From: JAWHTC01 sp032586155
GTDB taxonomy: Bacteria > Pseudomonadota > Alphaproteobacteria > Rhodobacterales > Rhodobacteraceae
DNA: 64,000 nt
NCBI RefSeq assembly: GCF_032586155.1
Contig: NZ_JAWHTC010000004.1
Location: 186,001 to 250,000, forward strand
Reading direction: 5' to 3'
In this document: piece after piece, positions 1-8,690 of the stretch
Layout of the letters: every line of letters starts with the position of its first letter
Numbering within the stretch: position 1 is the first letter of the stretch
Notes under the pieces: model-generated
Databases searched by the model: none
What the model was told of the DNA's origin: nothing
The model's input: only the letters and a program-made list of their open reading frames with translations
Program-made: the position numbers and the translations under genes

Positions 1-1406
1 TGCAGGTAGTAATAATCGCCCTTGAGGTGGGGCAGGGTGGTGAGGACCTCGAACATCTTTTTGATCTCGGGGCCGGTCATGTAGACAGACACCAGCGGGT
101 AGCCGATGGAGCCGTCCGAGCCGATACCAAGGGGCACGACGCGGAACAGGTCGGCCACGGTGATCTGGCCGGTTTTACCTGCGATGATGTGATCACGGAT
201 CCCGCCATTGGAATGCAGTGCCAGACGGACTCGGCTATGCGGGTCGGCGGGATCATGTTCGGCCCGGTCAGCGGCCCAGCGGGTGGCATCGGTGACCAGG
301 TTGCCGAGGGCGGCTTCGTTTTCGTGGATCAGCAGGTCAAAGCCGGTTTCGACCACGGGTTGATCGAAACTCAGACCCAGCGGAGCGAGGGTTTGCGCGG
401 TGACCATCTGCTTAGCGCCTTCCACCAGGGCGGTGATGTCGGGGTCGCCGGGAATGGCATCATCGACGGTGGTGTAGGTGTAACCTGCCAGCGCTATGCC
501 TTTGTCAGTGATATCAAGGTCAAGCACACCAAGACGTTGGCCATAGATATAGGCGTGCACGATGATCGTGTTGTTTTCGACGATCGGCTCGGGCAGCACA
601 GTGTCAGTATGGCCGCTGATAATGAGGTCGAGCCCGTCCACGGCCTGGGCGAGCAGAAGGTCCTCGGATTTCTTCGGGTTGTCATCAAGGCCGGAATGGC
701 TGAGGCAAATGACGATATCGACGGCTTCATCGGTACGCAGTTTGGCGACCATGGCTTTTGCGGTTTCAATCGGATCGCCAAAACTGACCGGGCTGGCGAA
801 GGGGGCGGCAAAATCGGCGTCCTTGCCCACCAAACCGAAAATCCCGACCCTGAGGCCATCTTTTTCAATCACGGTGTAGGGTTTGATCAGGCCGTTTGTG
901 ACATGGGCCTGCAGGCTGTCGTCACGCGGGTCGGCGGGATCGAAGATCAAATTGGAGGCAACGATTTCCGGCATGGCAGCCTTGCCGATTGCCACCCGGA
1001 GAATCCGGGCAAGCCCGTCAGGGGTCAGGTCAAACTCGTGATTGCCGAGGGTGGTGACTTCGACGCCCATTTCCTTGAGTAACACCAGTTCGCTGGCCTG
1101 TTGCCGGCTGATGGTGTGGAACAGCGAGCCCATGAGGAAATCCCCGGCATCAAGCACCAGGACCGGGTTGTCACGGCTCGCTTTGGCTGTCTTGATGATC
1201 GTTGCAATCCGGGCCCAGCCGCCAAGCGTGGCGTCATCGTTGACCGTGTTGGGGGTATAGTCGGAATTGGGCGAGAAGCCGAGGACATGCGAGTGCAGAT
1301 CGTTGCTGTGAACGATAGTCAACTTTTGGGTTTCGGCTAATAGCGCGGGTGCGAAGCCAAACAGGATCGCGGTGAGCAGCAGCAGTGAACGTGTAAAACG
1401 GCGCAT
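1..1406 (-). CDS. Secreted bifunctional metallophosphatase/5'-nucleotidase (3' end outside window)
   Basis: The reverse strand reads from ATG 1406 off the left edge, giving 468 residues. Residues 1-24 form a signal peptide (MRRFTRSLLLL... ending FAPALLA before ETQK), so the enzyme is exported. The calcineurin-like metal site is visible as SNDLHSH, GDFLMGS, GNHEFD and LSHSG; the usual GHxH appears as SGHTD. The C-terminal nucleotidase domain follows with GNLVTDATRWAAD and LHSNGGIR. Family members (UshA/5'-nucleotidase type) hydrolyse nucleotides or sugar nucleotides in the periplasm to salvage phosphate and nucleosides. GGAAGGGG lies just upstream of the start. It follows cobT on the same strand after 115 bases, so it may be a separate unit. 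The C-terminus is not visible. Confidence 0.9.
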   Translation of the reverse strand, partial: MRRFTRSLLLLTAILFGFAPALLAETQKLTIVHSNDLHSHVLGFSPNSDYTPNTVNDDATLGGWARIATIIKTAKASRDNPVLVLDAGDFLMGSLFHTISRQQASELVLLKEMGVEVTTLGNHEFDLTPDGLARILRVAIGKAAMPEIVASNLIFDPADPRDDSLQAHVTNGLIKPYTVIEKDGLRVGIFGLVGKDADFAAPFASPVSFGDPIETAKAMVAKLRTDEAVDIVICLSHSGLDDNPKKSEDLLLAQAVDGLDLIISGHTDTVLPEPIVENNTIIVHAYIYGQRLGVLDLDITDKGIALAGYTYTTVDDAIPGDPDITALVEGAKQMVTAQTLAPLGLSFDQPVVETGFDLLIHENEAALGNLVTDATRWAADRAEHDPADPHSRVRLALHSNGGIRDHIIAGKTGQITVADLFRVVPLGIGSDGSIGYPLVSVYMTGPEIKKMFEVLTTLPHLKGDYYYL

Positions 1407-1521
1407 GAGCAAGGCCCCTTCCCATGGTGGCCGACCCCGATAAGGGCCGAGTCTCACCACGGGCAAGGATGCCACGTTTTACCGGTTTTCGGTATGATGT
1501 GCGTCAACGCCAAGGCCGGGG

Positions 1522-3396
1522 TCAGCCGGCCTTTTTGATCCCGAGGAAGCGGGCGCGGGCGCGCGGGTCGTTGTCGAACAGAGCTGCCAGTTGCTCGGTC
1601 ATCGCCCCGGCCAATTGCTCGACGTCCGTGATAGTGACGGCGCGGTCATAATAGCGGGTCACGTCGTGTCCGATGCCGATGGCCAGAAGCTCGACCATGC
1701 GTTTCTTCTCGATCATGGCGATCACGTCGCGCAGGTGTTTTTCGAGATAGTTTGCGGGGTTGACCGACAAGGTTGAATCATCCACCGGGGCACCGTCGGA
1801 AATCACCATCAGGATCTTGCGGGCCTCTGGCCGCATACCCATGCGCCGATGCGCCCATTCCAGCGCCTCGCCGTCGATGTTTTCCTTCAGCAGCCCCTCT
1901 TTCATCATCAGTCCAAGATTGGGCCGGGTGCGCCGCCACGGGGCGTCGGCGCGTTTATAGACGATGTGGCGCAGGTCGTTCAGGCGCCCGGGTTGTTGCG
2001 GGCGACCGTTGCCCAGCCATTTCTCGCGGGACTGGCCGCCTTTCCAGGCACGGGTGGTGAAGCCGAGGATCTCGACCTTCACGTCACAGCGTTCCAACGT
2101 GCGGGCCAGAACATCGGCGCAGATCGCGGCGATCGAGATCGGGCGGCCGCGCATTGAGCCGGAATTGTCCAGAAGCAGCGTCACCACGGTGTCGCGGAAT
2201 TCCATGTCCTTTTCGCGCTTGAAGGACAGCGGCGTCGTCGGGTTGGCCACCACCCGGGCCAGGCGCCCGGCATCAAGGATGCCTTCTTCGAGGTCGAATT
2301 CCCAAGAGCGGTTCTGCTGTGCCTGAAGCCGGCGTTGCAGCTTGTTGGCAAGACGGCTGACCGCGCCCTTTAGCGGTTCGAGCTGCTGATCGAGATAAGC
2401 CCGCAGCCGTTCCAGTTCGACCGGTTCGGCCAGGTCCTCGGCGGCGATTTCCTCGTCGAATTCGGTTTCGTAGGCTTTGTAATCCGGGTCGGCATCGGAA
2501 AGCGGCGCAGGGGGCGGGGGCTCCAAGGGGGCCTCGCCATCGGGCAGGTCGGCCTCGTCGCCCATGTCCTGATCGGCCATCTCGTCCATGCTGACTTGGG
2601 CCTCGGCTGCGTCCTGCTGGTCTTCCTGGGTCTGTTCGGGATCGGCCTCGCCAGATTGGTCCTGGCTTTGCTCGTCGCCGCTGTCGTCCTGTTGTTCCTC
2701 GTCTTCGGATTGTTCGTCCTGATCGTCCTGTTGGTCGTCGTCCATGTCCGGGTCATCGCCCAGCTGGTCACCATAGCCGAGATCGGTGATCACCTGGCGG
2801 GCAAAGCGGGCGAACTCGGCCTGATCCGATAGCGCCTCTTGCAGCCCGTCCAGCGTGCCACCGGCCTGTTCTTCGATGAAGCCCTGCCACAGTTCCATGA
2901 CATTGCGCGCACCCGCAGGCAGGTCGCGCCCGGTGGCGAGGTGGCGGACAAGGTAACCGGCAGCATGGCCCAGCGGGGCTTCGGCCCTGTCAGAGATGCT
3001 GTCAAAGCCCGAGCGCGCCGCGTCATTGCCGATCTTGGCGTCGATATTGCCAGCGGTGCCGGGCATGTCGCGTGCGCCCATCGCCTCGCATCGGGCGGTT
3101 TCCATTGCCTCGTAGATGTCGCGGGCCATATCTCCGGGCGGCACGTAGCGGGCGTGGGTCTGGGCATCGTGATACTTGTGGCGCAGCGCCAGCGCGTCCG
3201 CCGTGCCGCGGGCCAGCAAGACCTCATCGCGCGACATCCGGCGCGAAACCTGAGGCAGGCGCATGGCGTCACCGGTCAGGCCCGACGGATCCACCGTGTA
3301 GGAAACCGACAGTTCGGGATCGTCGGCCATGACCTTGGTGGCCTCGGCCAATGCCTTCTTGAACGGATCGGCGGGGTTGTCGCTGGGCTTTTTCAT
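1522..3396 (-). CDS. cobT: Cobaltochelatase subunit CobT
   Basis: This 624-residue protein is the large ring subunit of aerobic cobaltochelatase, which with CobS and CobN inserts Co2+ into hydrogenobyrinic acid a,c-diamide in the late-corrin (aerobic B12) pathway. The N-terminal half is helical. A long acidic stretch (roughly residues 210-320, rich in D, E and Q) separates it from a C-terminal von Willebrand A domain whose MIDAS motif DNSGS begins at about D410. This layout and length are the family norm. cobS lies immediately upstream on the same strand (85-base gap), so the two AAA+ partners are probably co-transcribed. Start ATG 3396 gives the typical MKKPSDNPADPFKK N-terminus. Confidence 0.96.
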   Translation of the reverse strand: MKKPSDNPADPFKKALAEATKVMADDPELSVSYTVDPSGLTGDAMRLPQVSRRMSRDEVLLARGTADALALRHKYHDAQTHARYVPPGDMARDIYEAMETARCEAMGARDMPGTAGNIDAKIGNDAARSGFDSISDRAEAPLGHAAGYLVRHLATGRDLPAGARNVMELWQGFIEEQAGGTLDGLQEALSDQAEFARFARQVITDLGYGDQLGDDPDMDDDQQDDQDEQSEDEEQQDDSGDEQSQDQSGEADPEQTQEDQQDAAEAQVSMDEMADQDMGDEADLPDGEAPLEPPPPAPLSDADPDYKAYETEFDEEIAAEDLAEPVELERLRAYLDQQLEPLKGAVSRLANKLQRRLQAQQNRSWEFDLEEGILDAGRLARVVANPTTPLSFKREKDMEFRDTVVTLLLDNSGSMRGRPISIAAICADVLARTLERCDVKVEILGFTTRAWKGGQSREKWLGNGRPQQPGRLNDLRHIVYKRADAPWRRTRPNLGLMMKEGLLKENIDGEALEWAHRRMGMRPEARKILMVISDGAPVDDSTLSVNPANYLEKHLRDVIAMIEKKRMVELLAIGIGHDVTRYYDRAVTITDVEQLAGAMTEQLAALFDNDPRARARFLGIKKAG

Positions 3397-3481
3397 TCAG
3401 GCATCCTCGGGCAGAGGCTCGTCGGCCCTTGCGGGCCACTTCGAGAGACCGGCGTGTAAGGGAGAGATGAGAGCGCCTTTC

Positions 3482-4468
3482 TCACCCCAAGCTCACGCTG
3501 GCCGCGCTTTCCGGCAGTTCCTCGTCAAAGCAGCGCTGGTAGAATTCGGCCACGGTCTGGCGTTCGAGTTCGTCGCATTTGTTCAAGAAGGTCACCCGGA
3601 AGGCATAACCGAGATCGCGGAAAATCTCGGCGTTCTGGGCCCAGTTGATCACCGTCCGCGGCGACATCACGGTCGACAGATCACCGTTCATGAAGGCGGT
3701 GCGGGTGAGGTCGGCCACGGTCACCATCTGAGCGATCTGCTGACGGCCACGCTCGGTGTTGAAATGCGGGTTCTTCGACAGGACGATCATGGTCTCGGCG
3801 TCGTGGCTGAGATAGTTCAGCGTCGCCACGAGGCTCCAACGGTCCATCTGCGCCTGGTTGATCTGTTGCACGCCGTGGTAAAGCCCGGTGGTGTCACCCA
3901 GGCCAACGGTGTTGGCGGTGGCAAACAGGCGGAAATACGGGTGCGGTGTGATCACCTCGTTCTGGTCCAGCAGCGTCAGTTTGCCGTCATGTTCCAGGAT
4001 CCGCTGGATCACGAACATCACGTCGGCGCGGCCAGCATCGTATTCGTCGAACACGATCGCGGTGGGATGGCGCAGGGCCCAGGGCAGGATGCCTTCGTGA
4101 AATTCCGTGACCTGCTTGCCGTCTTTGAGCTTGATCGCGTCCTTGCCGATAAGGTCGATCCGGGAAATGTGGCTGTCGAGGTTGACCCGCACACAGGGCC
4201 AGTTCAGCCGCGCGGCGACCTGTTCGATGTGGGTCGATTTGCCGGTGCCGTGATAGCCCTGAATCATCACCCGGCGGTTATGTGAGAACCCGGCCAGGAT
4301 GGCGAGCGTGGTGTCAGGGTCGAACTTGTAGGTGGTATCAAGGTCCGGCACGCGGTCGCCTTTTTCGGCGAAACCTTTGATTTTCATATCCGAATCGATG
4401 CCGAACACGTCACGGACCGAAATCTCGTCGGTGGGTTTCGCGTTGTTGTCCATCTGTCCGTCCGCCAT
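3482..4468 (-). CDS. cobS: Cobaltochelatase subunit CobS (AAA+ ATPase)
   Basis: A 328-residue MoxR-type AAA+ ATPase that powers the CobNST cobalt chelatase. Walker A is GYHGTGKST at residues 71-79, and Walker B reads AIVFDEYDAG. The frame stays open for about 175 codons upstream, but ATG 4468 (MADGQMDNNAKPTDEISVRD) has GGGAAG at good spacing and gives the family length. The upstream extension looks like random cysteine- and proline-rich sequence. The adjacent downstream cobT supplies the partner subunit. A short promoter region shared with divergent msrB lies at 4469-4683. Confidence 0.96.
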   Translation of the reverse strand: MADGQMDNNAKPTDEISVRDVFGIDSDMKIKGFAEKGDRVPDLDTTYKFDPDTTLAILAGFSHNRRVMIQGYHGTGKSTHIEQVAARLNWPCVRVNLDSHISRIDLIGKDAIKLKDGKQVTEFHEGILPWALRHPTAIVFDEYDAGRADVMFVIQRILEHDGKLTLLDQNEVITPHPYFRLFATANTVGLGDTTGLYHGVQQINQAQMDRWSLVATLNYLSHDAETMIVLSKNPHFNTERGRQQIAQMVTVADLTRTAFMNGDLSTVMSPRTVINWAQNAEIFRDLGYAFRVTFLNKCDELERQTVAEFYQRCFDEELPESAASVSLG

Positions 4469-4683
4469 GGTGTTCTTCCCTATCTTCCCGGCCCCTTGGC
4501 CGGTCGCGCAGCAATATCGCCCCGTGGTGCATGAAAACGCCCCCAAGCGCAAGAGGCCGGGTGGCGGAACGCGGGGTCGGAACGCCCGGCACGGGATCAC
4601 GCGGAATTGTCCGGTTTGTGAAAGGGTGTTTGTTGCATGGGCTGACCGCGCTGCGCAGAAAGGGCGGCAAGGAGGAATTCGCC

Positions 4684-5151
4684 ATGCAGAGACGCTTTCT
4701 TGTTGGAACCGCACTGGCCGGAACGGCACTGATGCTGGCGGGGATATCACCGCGCAGGGCGGCGGCCTTTGAGGTGACGCGCAGCGACGCGGAGTGGCGC
4801 GCCATGCTGACGCCCTTGCAGTACAAGGTGATGCGGCGCGAGGGGACGGAACGGGCTGGGTCGTCGCCCTTGGACAAGAATTACAAAAAGGGCAGGTATT
4901 TTTGCCGTGGCTGCGACCTGCCTCTTTATAGCTCGAAGCATAAATTCGACAGCGGAACCGGCTGGCCCAGCTTCTGGAAGGCGCTGCCGGGTGCAATCGG
5001 CACCAAGCCCGACCGGACCATCTGGGGCGTGCAGACCGAATGCCATTGCAAGCGTTGCGGTTCGCATCTGGGCCACATCTTTGACGACGGCCCGAAGCCG
5101 ACCGGCAAGCGGCATTGCATCAACGGTGTGAGCCTGGTGTTCAAGCGGTGA
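4684..5151 (+). CDS. msrB: Peptide-methionine (R)-S-oxide reductase MsrB, exported
   Basis: A 155-residue MsrB that reduces methionine-R-sulfoxide in proteins. The start at 4684 has a strong AAGGAGG. Residues 1-28 (MQRRFLVGTALAGTALMLAG...) form a signal peptide with an arginine pair and RRFLVG, compatible with Tat export, so this copy probably repairs periplasmic proteins. Two CxxC zinc pairs (CRGC and CKRC) and the RHCIN motif with catalytic Cys145 are present. It is divergent from cobS. The frame is open further upstream, but only this start gives a sensible signal peptide. Confidence 0.93.
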   Translation: MQRRFLVGTALAGTALMLAGISPRRAAAFEVTRSDAEWRAMLTPLQYKVMRREGTERAGSSPLDKNYKKGRYFCRGCDLPLYSSKHKFDSGTGWPSFWKALPGAIGTKPDRTIWGVQTECHCKRCGSHLGHIFDDGPKPTGKRHCINGVSLVFKR

Positions 5152-5510
5152 TGAGTGTTACCGCAATTCGTTAAGAAGTGTGAATATGGGCGTTCGGAGC
5201 CTTTGCGGCGGCCACAACCATGAGCTTATCCGCGCCTATACCTATCGTTTATGTTGCTGACCGCAAGTTTATGGCACCCGTTTTGCCGGTTGGGCAGGGT
5301 GGTGTCAGTCATTGTCCTTACCCAACGACATGACCTTGAGCGGCAGGGCACGGCGCCCCACCTTCAGTCGGGCTGTTCCCCAAGCAGCTTTGGATGCTGT
5401 GGCCTGCCGCTTATCCCAGATTGCAGAAAACCTGCGCAAAGCCGGTGGTTCACCTGCGCCTTGGCGCGGGTAGAGCGGATCTTGGACCGCGTTTGACAGG
5501 GGAAAGGAAG
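5152..5510. other. Intergenic region without recognised gene
   Basis: This 359-base stretch between msrB and a putative small membrane-protein gene shows no convincing coding frame, tRNA fold or strong terminator. It may hold the promoter of the downstream small gene. Confidence 0.5.
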
Positions 5511-5687
5511 ATGGATTGGTCCATAGGGGCGTTGCGCGAACCTGCTTGGGAGATCGCCGGGCAGATAGGGGCGATGTCGCCGATCATTCTGGTCTGGTTG
5601 GTCGTGATGGCGCTGATCCAGGCGCGGACCCTCACTTTGCGACAGTGCAGGGACGCGCGGATCCTGGCCGAAGGCTGGCGCGCGTAA
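5511..5687 (+). CDS. Putative small single-span membrane protein (58 aa)
   Basis: ATG 5511 is preceded by GGGGAAAGGAAG, a good ribosome site. The 58-residue product begins MDWSIGALREPAWEIAGQIG, then has one hydrophobic segment (about residues 21-38, MSPIILVWLVVMALIQA) and a basic tail with RQCRDARILAEGW. I do not recognise a family. The stop codon abuts the 3' end of the convergent J-domain gene. Support is the ribosome site and the membrane segment only; it could be a chance frame. Confidence 0.5.
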   Translation: MDWSIGALREPAWEIAGQIGAMSPIILVWLVVMALIQARTLTLRQCRDARILAEGWRA

Positions 5688-6317
5688 TTACTTGAAGTTC
5701 CGGCTTTCCTTGATCTGATCCCAGGCCCAGACAACCTCTTGCAGCTGCTCTTCCTGGCTGCGGTCGCCGCCGTTCATGTCAGGGTGAAGAACCTTGATCA
5801 ACTTCTTGTAAGCCTTGCGGATTTCCACCTTGGTCATGGTGTCCTCAACCTCGAGGATTTCCACCGCGCGGCGTTCGGTGGGCGGCAGTCGACGGCCGCC
5901 ACCGGGTTTGCCCTTGCCGGGGTTCTGGGTGGCGTTGCCGCCCAGCACCTGATGCGGATCTTCGATGCCCAGACGGGCCCAGGCGCGGGCCTCGGGGTCG
6001 CCCATCGGTTTGGTCTGACGTTCCCAGACTTTGTCCTTGGACATCTGGGCATTTAGCTCTGCCTCGGTGGTGCCGTCAAAGAAGTTCCACTTGAGGTTAT
6101 ACTCGCGGATGTGGTCCTTGCAGAACCAGTAGAAATCATCGAGCACATCGGGCGCCTTGGGCGCGCGATATTTACCTGCCTCTTCGCAGCCCTCCTTGTG
6201 GCAGACACGCTGCGAGGTTTCGGACGCGCCGGACATGCCACGGCGGCCGCGCGGGTTCTTCTTCTTGGCCGTCGAGACGGACATATCGAAACCGAAGGGA
6301 TCGTTTTTTGCAGGCAT
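5688..6317 (-). CDS. J-domain (DnaJ-like) protein
   Basis: A 209-residue protein with a C-terminal J domain (about residues 145-205) containing the HPD signature (H178-P179-D180) in KVLHPDMNGGD, which stimulates DnaK-type ATPases. The N-terminal part has paired cysteines and histidines (VCHKEGCEEAGKYRAP and YWFCKDHIREYN) that could bind metal. The start at ATG 6317 (MPAKNDPFGFDMSVST) gives the usual alphaproteobacterial length; the frame is open further upstream. It is divergent from bolA across 78 bases, and the pair often sits near cobS/cobT in roseobacters (from memory, not checked). Confidence 0.9.
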   Translation of the reverse strand: MPAKNDPFGFDMSVSTAKKKNPRGRRGMSGASETSQRVCHKEGCEEAGKYRAPKAPDVLDDFYWFCKDHIREYNLKWNFFDGTTEAELNAQMSKDKVWERQTKPMGDPEARAWARLGIEDPHQVLGGNATQNPGKGKPGGGRRLPPTERRAVEILEVEDTMTKVEIRKAYKKLIKVLHPDMNGGDRSQEEQLQEVVWAWDQIKESRNFK

Positions 6318-6395
6318 GGGTCTTGGCACCTTTTCGACTCGGACGCAGGAGTTTACCCTAACCAGCGAAAACCGGAAGGGGTGAGGTGAGAAAAA

Positions 6396-6650
6396 ATGAG
6401 CAGAGAGGCAGAAATCCGCAACGCACTGGAAACAGCGTTCGAGGTGCAAGAGCTTGAAATCATGAACGAATCTTCGCGTCACGCGGGGCATGGCGGGGAT
6501 GACGGATCAGGTGAAAGTCATTTCGCCGTGAGGCTGCGGGCGCCGGAGCTGGGGCCATTGAGTCGCGTGGCACGGCATCGCGCGGTGCACAAGGCGCTGG
6601 GGGCGGAGCTGGTTGCGGCGATCCATGCCCTGGCGCTGGACCTCGGTTAG
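6396..6650 (+). CDS. bolA: BolA family protein
   Basis: An 84-residue BolA-like protein with the family pattern of an N-terminal helix (REAEIRNALETAF), NESSRHAGHGG, SHFAVRL and a C-terminal RVARHRAVHKALG helix. BolA proteins partner monothiol glutaredoxins and take part in iron-sulfur or iron regulation; the conserved histidine in RHRAVH is the usual ligand. GGTGAGGTGAG precedes the start. It runs divergently from the J-domain gene and ends 3 bases before the convergent DUF4177 gene. Confidence 0.93.
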   Translation: MSREAEIRNALETAFEVQELEIMNESSRHAGHGGDDGSGESHFAVRLRAPELGPLSRVARHRAVHKALGAELVAAIHALALDLG

Positions 6651-6653
6651 AGG

Positions 6654-7064
6654 TCAGTCGCGGCGGTAATCGTCCTCGGCCACGTGGTCTTCGGCGTGCT
6701 CTTGCCAGTGCTCGTCGGGGGTTTCGGCGGCGTAGGCCGCTTCGTCGTCGGGCATTTCAAGCTCGGCTTCGTCGTCTTCGGCGATGTCTTCAGAGACTAC
6801 CGGTGCGGGGTTAACCGGCTCTTCTTCTTCCGCGCGGGCGCGGCGGAAGACCAGCAGATCGCGGTAGACGGTCTTGGAGGCTTTCAACCCGTGGCGTTCG
6901 TCACTGGGAAGGGTTTCGGCGCGCTGAAACTCCCATCCCTCGGCGGCCATTTCGTTCATAAGGGTTTGAATTGCATAGGCAAACCGTGCCTCTGCGCCCT
7001 TGATGCCCTTGCCCTTTTGGCCTTTGCGGGGGGCGGGAACGATCTTGTATTCGAAATGCGCCAT
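6654..7064 (-). CDS. DUF4177 domain protein with acidic tail
   Basis: A 136-residue cytosolic protein. Residues 1-75 match the DUF4177 pattern (MAHFEYKIVPAP ... LMNEMAAEGWEFQRAETLP ... YRDLLVFRRA), a small alpha/beta domain of unknown role. From about residue 80 the chain is strongly acidic (EEEEPVNPAP, EDIAEDDEAELEMPDDE) and ends EDHVAEDDYRRD, probably disordered. The start at 7064 is the only sensible one. It is convergent with bolA. Confidence 0.85.
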   Translation of the reverse strand: MAHFEYKIVPAPRKGQKGKGIKGAEARFAYAIQTLMNEMAAEGWEFQRAETLPSDERHGLKASKTVYRDLLVFRRARAEEEEPVNPAPVVSEDIAEDDEAELEMPDDEAAYAAETPDEHWQEHAEDHVAEDDYRRD

Positions 7065-7366
7065 TGATGGTGATCCTGAGTATTGACCGGCGCGTTGTAG
7101 CAGGGGTTTTGCACGGATTCCAGCGGTAGGATTCGGCGCGTTTTCGGGGACAAAGGTAAAGGCAGCGTCCGGGCGGGTTAACGAGCGGTGTTAACCGGAT
7201 GGAAAGGGGCTGGAATCCGTCTGGTTTCCGTCGGGTATCTGTCTGGCGCGCGGTGGGGCAGGAATTTGTTAGGGAATGGGTTAACGCGGCGGGTGGTGGG
7301 TGTTGAAGGGTGTAAATTGAGGAGTTGCGGTGGATGAACCTTCACGTCGGCGAAGAACCACCCATC
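7065..7366. other. Intergenic region upstream of DUF4177 gene
   Basis: About 300 bases with no convincing gene. It includes the probable promoter of the minus-strand DUF4177 gene and a G-rich stretch (7195-7325) with repeated GGTTAAC/GTTAAC words (for example near 7177, 7192 and 7280). I can assign no function to the rest. Confidence 0.45.
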
Positions 7367-7603
7367 CTACGCCAACGCATCGAGCGCGGCTTGGATATTG
7401 CTGCGCAGTTGAGTGGCCGTTTCATAGCCGGTGTGTACCGGCTCATAGACGGTGAGTGCTTCCTGTACATGTGTAAGGGCGGTTTCGAGATGGGACCGAG
7501 GATCGGTGCAGGCGTCGTGTTCGGACCATTGGGTGTGGAGTCCGTGGATGTGTATGGGGCGTTTGTTCCCGGAAAGTCGGAACTGTACCTGGCAGCGGCG
7601 GGG
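7367..7603 (-). pseudogene. Possible gene remnant (78-codon open frame without start codon)
   Basis: The minus-strand frame between TAA (7606-7604) and TAG (7369-7367) reads like protein: HGLHTQWSEHDACTDP, LETALTHVQEALTVYEP, TGYETATQLRSNIQAALDALA. It has amphipathic helices and a natural-looking end but no ATG, GTG or TTG near its beginning. It may be the 3' remnant of a decayed gene. The plus strand is also open over this stretch (7325-7633), but its translation looks like antisense. I cannot name a family. Confidence 0.3.
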
Positions 7604-7654
7604 TTATACGTGCTGTTGTGGGTGAGGGGGTGAGTTTCACCCGGCCTTTGGGCC

Positions 7655-7717
7655 GGGCAGCCCCCGACCGCCCCCATGGGCGGGGGCTTGGCCCCCACCC
7701 GCGGCCGGGGGCTGCCC
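7655..7717. repeat. GC-rich inverted repeat
   Basis: A 12-base perfect stem (GGGCAGCCCCCG at 7655-7666 with CGGGGGCTGCCC at 7706-7717) encloses further self-complementary C/G runs. It is followed by TGTATATTTGCCAAGTGG just downstream of the thioesterase gene (minus strand). It may act as a transcription or decay barrier or be an intergenic repeat; related motifs recur near 12.5, 37.0 and 39.9 kb. Confidence 0.6.
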
Positions 7718-7737
7718 TTGTATATTTGCCAAGTGGC

Positions 7738-8220
7738 TTAGCGGCGGATGGCGATGGCTTTGCCGGTGGTCTCGGGGCGGGGCATGGGGGCGTGGGCGGC
7801 CTTGAGGGCCTGGAAGCCCGAGAGGATCGCGGGCGGCATGGGAGCGACGCGGGGGTTGTCGCCCGATTGATCAACATGCAGACCGAGGCCTTCGCCACGG
7901 GCCGAGAGCCAGCCATCGATATGGCGCAGTTCCTGGTAGAAGTGGAAGCTTTTCTCGGTGTGGTCGATCAGTTGGAAGGAGACGCGGACCTGATCGCCGA
8001 GGTTCAGCTCGCGCATGTAGCGCATGTGATACTCGGCGGAGAAAGTGGTGCATCCCGTGCGGGTGCGATAGTCAATGCCGAAGCCGAGAAGGTCCCAGAG
8101 CTGATCGACGCCACGATCCATCAGCACGTTGTAATAGGCCATGTTGAGATGGTCGTTATAGTCGATCCATTGTGGTTCGACCGGCATCGGGTCGCTGATG
8201 AAGGGGGCGTCGAATTGCAT
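7738..8220 (-). CDS. Hotdog-fold acyl-CoA thioesterase family protein
   Basis: A 160-residue protein of the 4-hydroxybenzoyl-CoA thioesterase/FcbC-like group. The N-terminal WIDYNDHLNMAYYNVLMD contains the family's Asp/His-rich active-site stretch, followed by the hotdog helix and YRTRTGCTTFSAEYHMRYMREL. Such enzymes hydrolyse acyl- or aroyl-CoA thioesters; the substrate is unknown here. The start ATG 8220 overlaps the stop of the upstream HemJ-like gene (TGATG), implying coupled translation. Confidence 0.82.
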   Translation of the reverse strand: MQFDAPFISDPMPVEPQWIDYNDHLNMAYYNVLMDRGVDQLWDLLGFGIDYRTRTGCTTFSAEYHMRYMRELNLGDQVRVSFQLIDHTEKSFHFYQELRHIDGWLSARGEGLGLHVDQSGDNPRVAPMPPAILSGFQALKAAHAPMPRPETTGKAIAIRR

Positions 8221-8633
8221 CAGAAGGGTTTGACCACGACGGTCCAGAGGATGGCGATGGCGCCGATGACCGAGACCTCGTTGAAGATGCGCAGGAACAA
8301 TTCGCTCTCGCGGAACTCGCCGCGTTTGCCGCGCACCACGAGGACGCCGGTCCAGATGTAATGCAGCGCCAGAAGCGCCACGAGGCCGAGTTTCAGGTGG
8401 GTCCATGCGGCGAAGTCCCAAAGGCTCCACGCCAGCCACAGGCCGGTGATCACGCCGATGATCGCAAGGCCCGCCGAGAAGCGGTAGAGCCGGATGGTGA
8501 GATCGCCAAGCGGGCCGAATTCGTGGATCCGGTCATATTCGCGTTTCCAGTAGATGATGGCGCGGGGCACGGCGAAGACCGAGGTCATCCAGCCCATGAC
8601 AGCGAGGATATGTATGATTTTGAGCCAGTCCAT
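8220..8633 (-). CDS. HemJ/CopD-like integral membrane protein
   Basis: About 137 residues with four predicted membrane helices. The opening MDWLKIIHILAVMGWMTSVFAVPR resembles the HemJ (UPF0093)/CopD pattern HxxAVxxWM...PR, including the conserved early histidine, and WTHLKLGLVALLALHY resembles the conserved lysine/histidine helix. HemJ proteins are protoporphyrinogen IX oxidases; CopD proteins handle copper. Which applies is not settled by sequence alone. The frame extends to ATG 8684, but MDWLK at 8633 matches the family start. It is coupled to the downstream thioesterase gene. Confidence 0.68.
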   Translation of the reverse strand: MDWLKIIHILAVMGWMTSVFAVPRAIIYWKREYDRIHEFGPLGDLTIRLYRFSAGLAIIGVITGLWLAWSLWDFAAWTHLKLGLVALLALHYIWTGVLVVRGKRGEFRESELFLRIFNEVSVIGAIAILWTVVVKPF

Positions 8634-8690
8634 GGGGCGATGAATGCCCGCATAGGCTGGTGAGTGCAAGGGGTATGGCAGCACAGGCTG

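Noticed and set aside
27..1082. Open plus-strand frame of 351 codons
   Set aside because: It is antisense to the 5'-nucleotidase gene, whose metallophosphatase motifs are clear on the minus strand.
4469..4996. N-terminal extension of CobS by about 175 codons
   Set aside because: The extension reads as random sequence and the ribosome site and family length support ATG 4468.
7325..7633. Plus-strand 102-codon frame
   Set aside because: Its sequence looks like the antisense of a more protein-like minus-strand frame, and no family is seen.
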